Part shown: positions 31,770 to 41,399 of the stretch, in pieces
Layout: each line of letters opens with the position of its first letter
Numbering within the stretch: the stretch's first letter is position 1
DNA from: CAIYRG01 sp963747255
GTDB lineage: Bacteria > Pseudomonadota > Alphaproteobacteria > Micropepsales > Micropepsaceae
NCBI GenBank assembly: GCA_963747255.1
Contig: CAVVEG010000015.1
Coordinates: 3,533-67,532 of the forward strand
Direction of reading: 5' to 3'
Length of the DNA: 64,000 bases
Translations under genes and position numbers: made by a program
Notes under the pieces: generated by a model
What the model was told of the DNA's origin: nothing
The model's input: only the letters and a program-made list of their open reading frames with translations
Database searches by the model: none

Positions 31770-34202
31770 ATGTTCGACATCAGGACGCCAGCCGCGGGTG
31801 CCGCAGCCGTGACATCAGCCACGCCATTGCCTCTCGTGCTAAAGCTTTCCGCCGTCGGAATGGGCGATGTCGCTCTGGTGGGTGGAAAAAATGCCTCGCT
31901 CGGCGAACTCACGCGCAATCTCAGAGGTCTCAAGATCAACGTGCCGGAGGGTTTCGCCACCACAGCGGAAGCCTACCGGCAGTTCATTGCCTGCAATCGG
32001 CTCGCGCCTGCGATCGCGCATCATCTCGAGCGTCTGGAAAAGGGGCGCGAGACGCTGCAGCATTGCGGCGCCGAAATCCGCCGACTGATTGTTTCCGCAA
32101 AACTGCCCGGCGATCTGCGCCGGCAGATTCTCGATGCTTACGCTTCGCTCAGCCGCAAAGAAGGCCGCGGGCTCGGCGTCGCCGTGCGCAGCAGCGCAAC
32201 CGCCGAAGACCTTCCCACCGCCAGTTTCGCCGGCCAACTGGAAAGCTTTCTCAACATCCGCGGTGGCGACGCACTGCTCGAAGCGGTGATCGGCTGCTAC
32301 GCCTCTTTATTCACGGATCGGGCCATCGTTTATCGTAACACCAACGGCTTCGACCACATGAAAGTCGCAGTCTCCGTCGGCGTGCAGCGCATGGTGCGTT
32401 CCGACAGGGCCGGATCGGGCGTCATGTTCACCCTGGACACCGAAACCGGTTTTCGTGACGTCGTGCTGATCAACGCCACCTGGGGTCTCGGCGAATATCT
32501 GGTCCAGGGCATCGCCGATCCGGACGAATATGTGGTTTTCAAGCCGCTACTGCGGAACCGCCGCGTCACCCCGATTGTCGAAAAGCGCTGCGGCGCGAAA
32601 GAGAAAAAGCTGGTCTATGGCCGGCCCGGACAAAAGCCAACGGTCGGCGTCATGACAAAACCCGCCGAACGCCGCCGGCTGGTTCTCTCCGACGCCGAAA
32701 TTCTCAAATTGTCGCGCTGGGCAATGGATATCGAAAACCATTACGCCGAGCCCATGGACATCGAATGGGCCAAGGATGGTCTGACCGGAAAGCTCTTCAT
32801 TGTCCAGGCGCGCCCTGAAACCGTGCAATCCAGGCCCGGCGCGGTAACGATACGGGATTATCGCCTGACGCGCCGCGGCACAGCGCTGGTCAGAGGACTG
32901 GCCATAGGATCGGCGATTGCCACCGGAAAAGTCTGCCATCTCAAAAGCGCCGCGGAAGGAAAACGTTTTCCCGACGGCGCCATTCTTGTGGCCGAACAGA
33001 CCGACCCGGATTGGGGGCCGGTCATGAAACGGGCCTCGGCGATCGTCACCGCCCATGGCGGACGCACGTCGCACGCCGCAATTGTCAGCCGCGAACTCGG
33101 ATTGCCTGCCGTAGTCGGCGCCACCGGTGCGACCACGCGGTTGAAAAGCGGAACAGAAGTAACGGTGTCCTGCGCCGAAGGCGATGAAGGCGTCGTCTAC
33201 GCCGGAACCCTTCCCTTCACTGCCATCGAAGCCGTGACGAGCGACATTCCCAAAACCCGCACCAAAGTCATGTTCAATATGGGAGACCCGGCGGCGGCAC
33301 TGAAATATTGGCGTCTGCCGGCGGACGGCATCGGTCTCGCCCGCATGGAATTCATCATCGCGAACCATGTGAAGGTCCATCCCATGGCGCTGGTGCATTT
33401 CGATGCGCTGAAGAACCGGGACGTTCGCAACCAGATCGCCCGGCTCACAAACGGATATCGCGACCGGACTGAATATTTCGTCGAGCGCCTTGCCGAAGGC
33501 ATTGCGCGTCTGGCGGCGAGCCAGTTCCCGCGTCCGGTGATCCTGCGCATGAGCGACTTCAAGACCAATGAATATGCCAAACTGATCGGGGGCGCCCAGT
33601 TCGAGCCCGAGGAAGCCAACCCGATGATCGGCTGGCGCGGCGCGAGCCGCTATTACAGTCCGGGTTACCGCGAGGGTTTCGCGCTGGAATGTCGCGCCGT
33701 GCGCCGGGTCCGCGAGCAGATGGGCCTGACCAATCTCGTGATCATGATTCCATTCTGCCGCACGCTCGAAGAAGCCGATCTGGTGCTGAAGCAGCTTGCG
33801 CGCAATGGTTTGCGCCGCGGCCGCGGCGGACTCGAAGTCTATGTCATGTGCGAAATCCCCTCCAACGTGCTGCTCGCGCGCGAATTCGCCCAGCGCTTCG
33901 ATGGATTCTCCATCGGCAGCAATGACCTCACACAGTTGACCCTGGGCGTCGATCGCGATTCCACGGCGCTGAAGCATCTTTTCAATGAAGAAAATCCCGC
34001 CGTGCGGAAACTGATCCAGGACGTGATCCACGATGCCCGGGACGCCGGCGTCCATACTGGGCTCTGCGGTCAGGCGCCCAGCGATAATCCGGCTTTCGCG
34101 CGGTTTCTTGTGGAGGCCGGCATCGATTCGATTTCGGTGACGCCCGACAGCTTTATCCCGGTGAAGGCCAATATCGCAGCGGCCGAGGCGGTCGGCACAT
34201 AG
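31770..34202 (+). CDS. ppsA: Phosphoenolpyruvate synthase
   Basis: 810 residues from ATG 31770. The N-terminal ATP-grasp domain has VALVGGKNASLGELTRNL and AVRSSATAEDLPTASFAGQLESFLN. The swivelling domain carries the phosphohistidine in TAHGGRTSHAAIVSRELGLPAVVG. The PEP-binding TIM barrel includes EEANPMIGWRGASRYY and GFSIGSNDLTQLTLGVDRDS. It converts pyruvate + ATP to PEP, entry to gluconeogenesis, and sits logically beside glgA. Confidence 0.95.
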   Translation: MFDIRTPAAGAAAVTSATPLPLVLKLSAVGMGDVALVGGKNASLGELTRNLRGLKINVPEGFATTAEAYRQFIACNRLAPAIAHHLERLEKGRETLQHCGAEIRRLIVSAKLPGDLRRQILDAYASLSRKEGRGLGVAVRSSATAEDLPTASFAGQLESFLNIRGGDALLEAVIGCYASLFTDRAIVYRNTNGFDHMKVAVSVGVQRMVRSDRAGSGVMFTLDTETGFRDVVLINATWGLGEYLVQGIADPDEYVVFKPLLRNRRVTPIVEKRCGAKEKKLVYGRPGQKPTVGVMTKPAERRRLVLSDAEILKLSRWAMDIENHYAEPMDIEWAKDGLTGKLFIVQARPETVQSRPGAVTIRDYRLTRRGTALVRGLAIGSAIATGKVCHLKSAAEGKRFPDGAILVAEQTDPDWGPVMKRASAIVTAHGGRTSHAAIVSRELGLPAVVGATGATTRLKSGTEVTVSCAEGDEGVVYAGTLPFTAIEAVTSDIPKTRTKVMFNMGDPAAALKYWRLPADGIGLARMEFIIANHVKVHPMALVHFDALKNRDVRNQIARLTNGYRDRTEYFVERLAEGIARLAASQFPRPVILRMSDFKTNEYAKLIGGAQFEPEEANPMIGWRGASRYYSPGYREGFALECRAVRRVREQMGLTNLVIMIPFCRTLEEADLVLKQLARNGLRRGRGGLEVYVMCEIPSNVLLAREFAQRFDGFSIGSNDLTQLTLGVDRDSTALKHLFNEENPAVRKLIQDVIHDARDAGVHTGLCGQAPSDNPAFARFLVEAGIDSISVTPDSFIPVKANIAAAEAVGT

Positions 34203-34203
34203 C

Positions 34204-35040
34204 TCATGCCGAGGCGTGACGCTCGATGATCTGCCGCAGCCGGTCGGGCCTGTCGGTGCAGATCCCGTCCACGTCCGCCTCAATCAGCCGCTGCATGTCG
34301 CGCGCGCGATTGACCGTCCAGACCCCCAGCCTGAGGCGGTAGCTCCGCGCCCGCTCGATCGTCCTGGGGCTTGCACGGTTCAGCGGACAGAACCAGCCGT
34401 CGCCGCCCGACGCTGCGATCTGGCGTGGCCCCAAACGCGATCGCGGCAGCGTGCTGAACCAGCACTGCACCCGGCTATTCCGCTTCTTTGCATAAATCAG
34501 TCCCGCCCAATCGAAGCCCACGAGCATGGCGCGAGCCAGGAAATTGCTCGCGGAGAGCTCGTCCAGCACGGCGTCGGCTACCGCTTCGGGCGGGGCCGAG
34601 AGTCCGCCGCGCAGCGCCGTCTTGATTTCGATGAACAGGCAAAACCGATCACTCGCGCCGTGCACTGCCGCTATCACCTCGGACAGCAACGGCATGCCCA
34701 CCCCGTCCATCGGTGCTACATGGGCATGGCGCCGGGCATAGAGCGAGCCAGGTTTTGCCCGGCCGACTTCGAATTCCCGCAACTCGTCATAGCTCAGATT
34801 GCGGATCGCCGCCGGGCGCCGGAAGCGGCCCACCCGAAGCCACTGCCCATTCCGTTCCCGGCAGAGTGCCGGTTTCAGCCGGAAATCATGGAAAACCACC
34901 AGCCGGTCGTCACGCGTCAGCTGCACATCCAGTTCCGCAGCGTCATAGCCGGCGCGCGCCGCGGAAAGAAAAGCCGGCAACGTGTTTTCCGGCCACAATT
35001 GTGCCCCCCCGCGGTGTGCAATATTCAAACTATTTCTCAT
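34204..35040 (-). CDS. Glycerophosphodiester phosphodiesterase family protein
   Basis: 278 residues from ATG 35040. It opens with LNIAHRGGAQLWPENTLPAF (catalytic His and Glu/Asn), then DAAELDVQLTRDDRLVVFHD and a late GVWTVNRARDMQRLIEADVDGICTDRPD, the complete GDPD pattern. Hydrolyses glycerophosphodiesters. No signal peptide in the chosen start, so probably cytosolic. Converges on ppsA, one base apart. Confidence 0.9.
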   Translation of the reverse strand: MRNSLNIAHRGGAQLWPENTLPAFLSAARAGYDAAELDVQLTRDDRLVVFHDFRLKPALCRERNGQWLRVGRFRRPAAIRNLSYDELREFEVGRAKPGSLYARRHAHVAPMDGVGMPLLSEVIAAVHGASDRFCLFIEIKTALRGGLSAPPEAVADAVLDELSASNFLARAMLVGFDWAGLIYAKKRNSRVQCWFSTLPRSRLGPRQIAASGGDGWFCPLNRASPRTIERARSYRLRLGVWTVNRARDMQRLIEADVDGICTDRPDRLRQIIERHASA

Positions 35041-35113
35041 TAATGAAAAAACACTATCCGCATCGACCGTCGCCTGTGTACAATTCGTCTTAAAGAACAG
35101 GATAAGAATAGTA

Positions 35114-35560
35114 ATGTTGAAAGCCGTCTTGACGGGAATATTCCTCTTCGGGCTCACGGGCGCGGCCTATGCCGCGAATTCCGACGGCAAAGGCGAAGTT
35201 GTATTGAACGGCACCGTCGCCACTCTGACCAGCCCGTCTGCAACGCCGACCGTAGCCAAGGTGAAACCCGGTGAGGAGCTCACCATCACCGGCGAGTGCG
35301 TGGCCAATGTTAAATCGGCCGACCACCTGCGGGTCATGCTGACGCTCGCCGGCGATACAGACGTAGGCTCCGGTTTTCACGTGCTCGCCACCGATCAGTC
35401 CATCGGCTCCGAAGGCCTGAACGTCCGCGTGCCCGACCTTCCGGCAACCGCCAATCGCGACTTCAATGTCAAGGTGTTCCGGCTCGGCGATGATGCGCCG
35501 CAGATCTGCGACGCCGGAACCATCCACGTGGACGCCCGCGCCAAACACCATCTCGGGTAA
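35114..35560 (+). CDS. Secreted hypothetical protein
   Basis: 148 residues from ATG 35114, signal peptide ending AAYAANS. The mature protein has beta character (GEVVLNGTVATLTSPSATPTVAKVKPGEELTITGECVANV ... ICDAGTIHVDAR) with two cysteines that may pair. No family recognised. Divergent from the GDPD gene across a 73-base promoter region. Confidence 0.55.
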   Translation: MLKAVLTGIFLFGLTGAAYAANSDGKGEVVLNGTVATLTSPSATPTVAKVKPGEELTITGECVANVKSADHLRVMLTLAGDTDVGSGFHVLATDQSIGSEGLNVRVPDLPATANRDFNVKVFRLGDDAPQICDAGTIHVDARAKHHLG

Positions 35561-35599
35561 CCCCCGGCGCGCGAATTGACGTCTGCCCTCGTGGAACTT

Positions 35600-37165
35600 C
35601 TACAGCACCCCGGCCGCCAGTAATCCCAGCGCCCCAACCGCAATCAGCAGCGCAATCCGAATCGCGCGTGCGTTCCGCGCCGAAGACCGGGCAATCGCGC
35701 GCACGGATTCCGGATGCAGGCGAATCCCGCCTTCCGCCAGTTGTGCCGCGATCAATTCGGTGTCGCGGATCAGCTGCGGAATATTCTGGGCCAACCTACC
35801 GATGCTGGTCAGACTTTCCGCGGCATCCTTCAAACGGGCCTCCGGACCAAGATGCTCGAACATCCAGCGCTCGATCACCGGTCGCGATGCCTCCCAGACA
35901 TCGAATTCGGGGTCCAGCTTGCGCGCCACGCCCTCCACCACGACCATCGTCTTCTGCAGCAGCACGAGCTGCGGCTGAAGCTGCATGTCAAAGCGTCGCG
36001 TGGTTTCAAACAGCTGCTCCAGCAGCCGCCCCATTGAAACCTGCTGCGCCGTAAGTCCGAAGATCGGTTCGCCGACCGCACGCAGCGCCTGCGCGAAAGT
36101 CTCGACCTGATGATTCCGCGGGACAAATCCGTAATCGAAATGCACCTGCGCGACACGCAGATAGTCCCGCGCCAGAAATCCCGCAAGCGTCTCCGCCATG
36201 AACTTGCGCATTCCGGCATCCAGCCGCCCCATGATGCCGAAATCCACAGCGCACACCCGGCCGCTGCTGTCCACGAACAGATTGCCGGGATGCATGTCCG
36301 CGTGGAAAAACCCGTCCCGCAGCGCCTGCGTCAGAAAACTGCGCACCACCACCAGAGCGATGCGCTTCGGATCGTGACCGACCAGCGTGAGCGTCTCCGC
36401 ATCGCGCAACACCACGCCGTCCATCCATTCCGAGGTGAAGACCTTCGCCCCCGTGCGCGTCCAGTCCAGCATCGGCACGCGGAAGTCCTCGTCGTCGCGC
36501 GTGTTGTGCGCCAGCTCCGAAGCAGCGGCCGCTTCCATGCGGAGGTCGAGTTCCAGCGCAACGGACGCCGCCAGCGTATCCACCACCGCCCGCAGTCGCA
36601 GGCGCCGCGCCTCCGGCGACAGCCGCTCGGCGATCCCTGCAGCAAGCCAGAACGCTCCAAAATCGCGCTGGAATTCCGCCTCGATTCCGGGCCGCAGGAT
36701 TTTGACCGCAACCTGCCGCGGCGGATCATCCGTCGTGACGCCCTTGTGCACCTGCGCGATGGATGCCGCCGCAACCGGTCCGCCGAACTCTGAGAACAGC
36801 GCTTCCAGCGGCCGTCCCAGCGAATGTTCGACGATCTTCACCGCCGCGGCGTCGGGAAATGGCGGCAGCCGGTCCTGCAATGTTTCCAGTCCCTGCGCGA
36901 TCTCCCGCCCGATCAGATCCGGCCGCGTCCCAAGAAACTGCCCAAGTTTGATCGCCGATGGTCCCATCTGCTCAAAAGCGAGCGCCAGACGTTCGCCCAC
37001 GGGCAACAGCTTCGAGGACCCCGCGCGGCCGCCCATCAGCCTTGTAACCAGGCGCAGCGACGCCGGCGCGCGGGACCGGTATTCGCGCGGAAGCAGCGCA
37101 TCGTGGCGCGCAAGTATTCGCGCCATCCGAAACAGCCGGCCGAGTTTCTGTGTCGTCCGGATCAC
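35600..37165 (-). CDS. ubiB: UbiB/ABC1 family atypical kinase for ubiquinone synthesis
   Basis: 521 residues from GTG 37165, adjoining the end of ubiE. Markers: KLGQFLGTRPDLIGREIAQGLETLQDRLPPFP (the KxGQ motif), AAASIAQVHKG (Ala-rich replacement of the P-loop), VAVKILRPGIE, FFHADMHPGNLFVD and AVDFGIMGRLD. It ends with hydrophobic IALLIAVGALGLLAAG, a membrane anchor. It supports ubiquinone biosynthesis at the inner membrane. Transcribed after ubiE. Confidence 0.92.
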   Translation of the reverse strand: MIRTTQKLGRLFRMARILARHDALLPREYRSRAPASLRLVTRLMGGRAGSSKLLPVGERLALAFEQMGPSAIKLGQFLGTRPDLIGREIAQGLETLQDRLPPFPDAAAVKIVEHSLGRPLEALFSEFGGPVAAASIAQVHKGVTTDDPPRQVAVKILRPGIEAEFQRDFGAFWLAAGIAERLSPEARRLRLRAVVDTLAASVALELDLRMEAAAASELAHNTRDDEDFRVPMLDWTRTGAKVFTSEWMDGVVLRDAETLTLVGHDPKRIALVVVRSFLTQALRDGFFHADMHPGNLFVDSSGRVCAVDFGIMGRLDAGMRKFMAETLAGFLARDYLRVAQVHFDYGFVPRNHQVETFAQALRAVGEPIFGLTAQQVSMGRLLEQLFETTRRFDMQLQPQLVLLQKTMVVVEGVARKLDPEFDVWEASRPVIERWMFEHLGPEARLKDAAESLTSIGRLAQNIPQLIRDTELIAAQLAEGGIRLHPESVRAIARSSARNARAIRIALLIAVGALGLLAAGVL

Positions 37166-37166
37166 G

Positions 37167-37917
37167 TCAAAGCTTCCAGCCCGAATGCATGGCCGCAATG
37201 CCGCCGGACAGGTTCCGGAACTTCACCTGCGCAAATGCCGCCGCCGAAATCGCCGCGGCAAAACTCCGCTGCCCGGGAAAACGGCGAATGCTTTCGGCGA
37301 GATAACGATAGGCTGCTCCATCCCCGGCCACCACTTCGCCCAGCCGCGGCAGCACGGAAAAGGAATAGACGTCATACAACAGAGTCCAGCCCCGGAACCG
37401 TCACTTTGGAGAATTCCAGACAGAGGAAGCGGCCCCCCGGTTTCAGCACCCGGTACGCTTCCTTCAACACACGGTCGAGATGCGTCATGTTGCGGATCCC
37501 AAACGCGATGGTATAGGCGTCCTGGCTTGCGCTTGCGATCGGCAGCTGCTCCGCATCGCCACAAAGCCAACGGAGCCTTTCCGCACCTGCCCGCGCGAGG
37601 CCCTGCTCCAGCATCGGCAGGCTCGCATCGCAAACCGTTATTTCGGTCTCACCGCCGCGACCGCGAACGCGCCTGTCGATGCGCATGGCGATATCGCCGG
37701 TGCCGCCGGCGACGTCCAGCACCTTCATCCCGGGTCGCGGATCGAGCCAGGCCACGAATTCGTCTTTCCAGAGACGATGCACCCGGAACGACATCAGGTC
37801 GTTCATCAGGTCATAGCGGTGCGCCACCGAGGAAAACACCCCGCGCACCAGCGCCGGCTTCTCCTCGGGACCGACATCCCTGTACCCGAACGGAACCCGC
37901 TCTTTGTCCTTTTCCAT
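37167..37917 (-). pseudogene. ubiE: Ubiquinone/menaquinone methyltransferase, one-base frameshift
   Basis: From ATG 37917 the protein shows SSVAHRYDLMNDLMSFRVHRLWKDEFV, the SAM motif VLDVAGGTGDIAMRID and FGIRNMTHLDRVLKEAYRVLKPGG, and then stops after VPGLDSVV. The rest (YDVYSFSVLPRLGEVVAGDGAAYRYLAESIRRFP ... NLSGGIAAMHSGWKL) is in the next frame. Dropping one base at about 37378-37379 gives the family sequence GLDSVYDVYSF. Methylates the benzoquinol ring in ubiquinone synthesis. Given its importance, a sequence error is a fair explanation. Confidence 0.85.
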
Positions 37918-38101
37918 ATCGCATCAATAGCATTCCGCCCCGCCCGGGGGAGTGGCGATTTTTGCGCGATCTGGGATCTGCCTCCCACTTGCAGCCGAAA
38001 ATGGTCGGACTTGCAGTCCCCTTGCGGACAGGCCGAAAACACGTAGCGTCTCCGGGCGGCGTCAGTCGCTGATGCTCCACTCTCCCCGCGAGCGATAATC
38101 C

Positions 38102-38929
38102 ATGCCCGAACTTCCTGAAGTCGAAACCGTCCGCATCGGTCTGGCCGCCGCGCTGGAAGGCCGGCGCCTGATGCAGGTTGCCATTAACCGGCCCGATTTG
38201 CGCAAACCCTTCCCCCGGGATTTTTCGCAGCGCCTGAAAAATCGCCGCATCGAACAGGTCGGCCGCCGCGCAAAATATCTGTTGCTTGCGCTCGACGGCG
38301 ACGAAACCCTGATCATGCACATGGGAATGTCCGGACAATTCACCGTCCTCGGTCACAACGCGCCGGACATGGCCGGCAAACATGATCACGTCGTTTTCGT
38401 TACCGATGACGGCAAGCGGGTCGTGTTCACCGATCACCGCCGCTTCGGACTGATGACTCTCGCGCACACAAACGATCTGGACCGGCATCCCCTGTTCGCC
38501 GGCATCGGGCCCGAACCACTCGGGGATGACTTCACGCCGCAAGTTCTGAGCGCGGCGCTCAAGCCCAGGCGCACGCCGGTCAAATCGGCATTGCTCGATC
38601 AGCGGGTGGTGGCCGGACTGGGGAATATTTATGTCTGCGAGGCGCTGTTCAGGGCAGGCATATCGCCGAAACGGCTCGCTTCATCGGTGCCCGGAGCGCG
38701 CGCCGCACGTCTGGTTCCGGCAATCAAATCGGTTCTCAACGATGCGCTTGCGGCCGGCGGATCCTCCTTGCGCGATTACGCCCATGCCGACGGCGAACTG
38801 GGCTATTTCCAGCACCACTTCGCCGTTTATGGCCGCGAAGGAAAGCCGTGCCCGCGCTGCACCACCTCGATCAGGCGCATCGTCCAGTCGGGGCGATCCA
38901 GCTTCTTCTGTCCCCACTGCCAGCGCTAG
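38102..38929 (+). CDS. mutM: Formamidopyrimidine-DNA glycosylase
   Basis: 275 residues from ATG 38102, beginning PELPEVETVRIGL (catalytic Pro2 and Glu3). It continues with GRRAKYLLLALDGDETLIMHMGMSGQF, VVAGLGNIYVCEALFRAGISP and a C-terminal zinc finger CPRC...CPHC with the closing R. Removes 8-oxoguanine and nicks the site. Divergent from ubiE, a common alphaproteobacterial arrangement near the replication origin; I did not see dnaA or an origin here. Confidence 0.95.
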   Translation: MPELPEVETVRIGLAAALEGRRLMQVAINRPDLRKPFPRDFSQRLKNRRIEQVGRRAKYLLLALDGDETLIMHMGMSGQFTVLGHNAPDMAGKHDHVVFVTDDGKRVVFTDHRRFGLMTLAHTNDLDRHPLFAGIGPEPLGDDFTPQVLSAALKPRRTPVKSALLDQRVVAGLGNIYVCEALFRAGISPKRLASSVPGARAARLVPAIKSVLNDALAAGGSSLRDYAHADGELGYFQHHFAVYGREGKPCPRCTTSIRRIVQSGRSSFFCPHCQR

Positions 38930-39510
38930 ACAGAATCGAAACTCCGCTCTGCCAGTTGCAGCGCATGATCGCGCACATCGCCGGGCCAGGGCTTGACGAT
39001 CTCCGCGAAACGATCGCGATTGCCGGCGAATAAGGCCCGTGCCGCCTCCTCAAAACCCGGAAAATTTCCTGCCATTGACGACAGAAACCGGTACGCCGCT
39101 TCGCGCGCCTGCCGCAGACGATCCTTACCCTGATTTTCCTTCCGCGCCTGTTCCACCAGCCTGCGCAGTGTCACGGAGGCGCCGCCGGGCTGGCTCGCGA
39201 GCCAGTCCCAGTGCCGCGGAAGAAGCGTCACTTCACGCGCAATCACCCCGAGTTTCGGCCGCCCGGGCCCGCGGCTTTCGGCTTCCTTCAAATCCGCAGC
39301 CGGCCCGGTCAAACGCCGCAAGACCTCTTCCGGCGTGCCCCGAAAATCCACTTCGATGATGTCGCTGGTTGCATCGTCAAAAATCAGCACCTGCGAACGC
39401 TCGTCCGCATCCATCAACTCCCTGGACTTGCGGATCACATTCCCCAGATCGCCCGAGGCGATGCGTTTGGTGCCGGCAAAAGCCGTGCAGTTTTGCGTTG
39501 GACCGCTCAT
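38926..39510 (-). CDS. DUF2239 family protein
   Basis: 194 residues from ATG 39510. Typical opening CTAFAGTKRIASGDLGNV, then VLIFDDATSDIIEVDFRGTPEEVLRRL, a GPGRPKLGVIAREVTLLPRHWDWLASQPGGASVTLRRLVEQA core and RFAEIVKPWPGDVRDH. Function unknown. The GRPKLGV...LPRHW part resembles a ribbon-helix-helix regulator. Converges on mutM with a few bases of overlap. Confidence 0.85.
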   Translation of the reverse strand: MSGPTQNCTAFAGTKRIASGDLGNVIRKSRELMDADERSQVLIFDDATSDIIEVDFRGTPEEVLRRLTGPAADLKEAESRGPGRPKLGVIAREVTLLPRHWDWLASQPGGASVTLRRLVEQARKENQGKDRLRQAREAAYRFLSSMAGNFPGFEEAARALFAGNRDRFAEIVKPWPGDVRDHALQLAERSFDSV

Positions 39511-39595
39511 TTCCAGACTTTAATTTTATCCGGGTAGAATATAGACCAGCGCCTCCTCCCGGTCAAGCAGCGGCTTGAAGGCGAAACCGCAGGAA

Positions 39596-39617
39596 GTATA
39601 TACAGCGATGTATATAC
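39596..39617. promoter_or_regulatory. VapBC operator palindrome
   Basis: GTATATACA (39596-39604), spacer GCGA, TGTATATAC (39609-39617): a perfect 9 bp inverted repeat 12 bases before the vapB ATG. It is probably the autoregulatory site bound by VapB/VapBC and overlaps an AT-rich -10 region. Confidence 0.75.
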
Positions 39618-39629
39618 ATTGAGGCGGAC

Positions 39630-39869
39630 ATGGCCACGGCAAAAGTCTTCAAATCCGGAAACTCGCAGGCCGTCCGCCTGCCCAAGGCTTTTCGGCTGAA
39701 AGGCCCTGAAGTTGAAATCACGCGGAGAGGTGACGAGATCGTTCTGCGCGAACTGCCGAAGCGCAAGCGCGGGCTGGAGGAACTGTTTGAGATCATTGTC
39801 TCAATGCCCGATGGGGTCTTTGAGGAGATCAAGGACACCCGCCCGCCGGAAAAGCGAAAAGGCCTGTGA
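39630..39869 (+). CDS. vapB: VapB-type antitoxin (AbrB/MazE swapped-hairpin fold)
   Basis: 79 residues from ATG 39630. N-terminal DNA-binding domain ATAKVFKSGNSQAVRLPKAFRLKGPEVEITRRGDEIVL, then an acidic helix that would neutralise the toxin (EELFEIIVSMPDGVFEEIKD). Overlaps vapC by four bases. Represses its own operon at the upstream palindrome. Confidence 0.9.
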   Translation: MATAKVFKSGNSQAVRLPKAFRLKGPEVEITRRGDEIVLRELPKRKRGLEELFEIIVSMPDGVFEEIKDTRPPEKRKGL

Positions 39870-40276
39870 GCCCACGCTATCTCCTCGACAGCGATATCTG
39901 CATCTACATTCGTCGAAAACGGCCTCCGGAAATACTCTCGCGACTACAGGAACTGGCGCCCGGAGACGTCGCAATATCCGTTATCACCTATGGCGAGCTC
40001 GCTTTCGGCGTCGCAAAAAATCCGGACCCACGCGCTTCTGTGGAGTTGGCGCGAATGATCGCAATCGCACCCGTCTTGCCGCTGTCCCCGCTGGCAGGCG
40101 AGTTATACGGCAGAGTACGAGCATCGCTGGAAAAAACGGGGCGAATTATTGGCCCCAACGATCTGTGGGTCGCGGCGCACGCGATCGCCTCCGGCCTCAT
40201 TCTGGTGACCAACAACGAACGCGAATTCAGGCGCATCGACGGACTGAAAATCGAAAACTGGGCAAAACGGACTTAA
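39866..40276 (+). CDS. vapC: VapC-type PIN ribonuclease toxin
   Basis: 136 residues from GTG 39866 (GTGA overlap with vapB). PIN domain acidic residues are Asp8/Asp10 in LLDSDICIYI, Glu44 in YGELAFG and Asp99 in GPNDLWVAAHA. Cleaves RNA, often tRNA anticodon loops, unless bound by VapB. Ends four bases into the converging hppD gene. Confidence 0.9.
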   Translation: MSPRYLLDSDICIYIRRKRPPEILSRLQELAPGDVAISVITYGELAFGVAKNPDPRASVELARMIAIAPVLPLSPLAGELYGRVRASLEKTGRIIGPNDLWVAAHAIASGLILVTNNEREFRRIDGLKIENWAKRT

Positions 40277-41352
40277 GAAACCTCTGCCCCGGTGCGCGGT
40301 TCTTCACTGTCCTCAAGCACGCCGCGTCTGATCTGGTCGCGCTCCATGGATTCGAACAGCGCCTTGAAATTACCCTCGCCAAAACCCTCATCGCCCTTGC
40401 GCTGGATGATCTCGAAAAAAATTGGCCCGATCAGCGTGGTGGTGAAGATCTGCAGCAGAAGGCCGCCCTGTCGCGAACCGTCCGCCAGAATACCGAGCGA
40501 GCGCATCCGGTCGACCGGCTCTTCATGCCCCGGCAAGCGCTCATCGAGCATCTCGTAATAGGTGTCCGGAGGCGGCTCCGCGAAGGGCACGCCGCGCCCT
40601 TTCAGCGCCTCTACGGTCCCGTAGATATCGTCCGTGGACAGCGCGAGGTGCTGAATCCCTTCGCCATTGTACACCGCGAGATATTCTGCGATCTGGCTCT
40701 TCCCGTCGGCCAATTCGTTCAGCGGGATGCGGATCCTGCCATCGGGGCTGGTCATCGCCCGGGATTTCAGCCCGGTCAGCCGGCCTTCGATGTCAAAATA
40801 CCGGATCTCCCGGAAATTGAACAGATCCTCGTAGAACTTCGCCCAATGATCCATCCGTCCACGGAACACATTGTGGGTGAGATGGTCGATGCGCGCGAGC
40901 CCGGTGCCCGGCACATGCGCGTCACCCACGGGCAGAAAATCGACGTCATAGATTGTATGCCCGCCATAGCGGTCCACCAGATACAGCGCGCTGCCGCCTA
41001 TCCCCTCGATCGCCGGAATGTTCAGCTCCATTGGCCCCGCGCGCCCGGCGAACGGCTTGGCCCCCTTGGCCAGCGCCCGTTCATATGCGGCCTTCGCATC
41101 CTTGACCCGGAATGCCATTGCGCAGGCGCTCGGCCCATGCAGCGCCGCAAAGCTTTCCGCCGGACTTTTCGGTTCCGCGTTCACGATAAAGTTGATGTCC
41201 CCCTGCCGGTACTGCGTCACGTTTTTCGACCGATGCCGCCCAACCGGCCGGAACCCCAGCCTTTCAAACACTTCACCCAGAGCTGCCGGATCGGGGGCGG
41301 TGAACTCGACGAATTCGAATCCGTCGGTTCCCATTGGGTTATCGTTCTGCAT
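40273..41352 (-). CDS. hppD: 4-hydroxyphenylpyruvate dioxygenase
   Basis: 359 residues from ATG 41352. The iron ligands are the His in IDHLTHNVFRG, the His in GIQHLALST and the Glu in GPIFFEIIQRKGDEGFGEGNF. The product turns 4-hydroxyphenylpyruvate to homogentisate. Divergent from phhA with 47 bases between starts, so the two promoters are shared. With phhA, hmgA and fahA it forms the Phe/Tyr breakdown route. Confidence 0.95.
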   Translation of the reverse strand: MQNDNPMGTDGFEFVEFTAPDPAALGEVFERLGFRPVGRHRSKNVTQYRQGDINFIVNAEPKSPAESFAALHGPSACAMAFRVKDAKAAYERALAKGAKPFAGRAGPMELNIPAIEGIGGSALYLVDRYGGHTIYDVDFLPVGDAHVPGTGLARIDHLTHNVFRGRMDHWAKFYEDLFNFREIRYFDIEGRLTGLKSRAMTSPDGRIRIPLNELADGKSQIAEYLAVYNGEGIQHLALSTDDIYGTVEALKGRGVPFAEPPPDTYYEMLDERLPGHEEPVDRMRSLGILADGSRQGGLLLQIFTTTLIGPIFFEIIQRKGDEGFGEGNFKALFESMERDQIRRGVLEDSEEPRTGAEVS

Positions 41353-41399
41353 TGCGCGTTCTCTTTTCTGAGGCAGCGGCCGCTACCACATAGATAAGC

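Noticed and set aside
32547..34283. 578-codon open frame opposite ppsA
   Set aside because: Shadow of a highly biased coding strand; low-complexity-like composition, no ribosome site, no family pattern.
36387..38072. 561-codon open frame opposite ubiB and ubiE
   Set aside because: Ser/Arg/Pro-rich translation typical of antisense frames in high-GC DNA; covers two genes of known function.
39712..41397. 561-codon open frame through vapBC and opposite hppD
   Set aside because: It changes from one gene's alternative frame to another's antisense without any domain; vapB, vapC and hppD explain the region.
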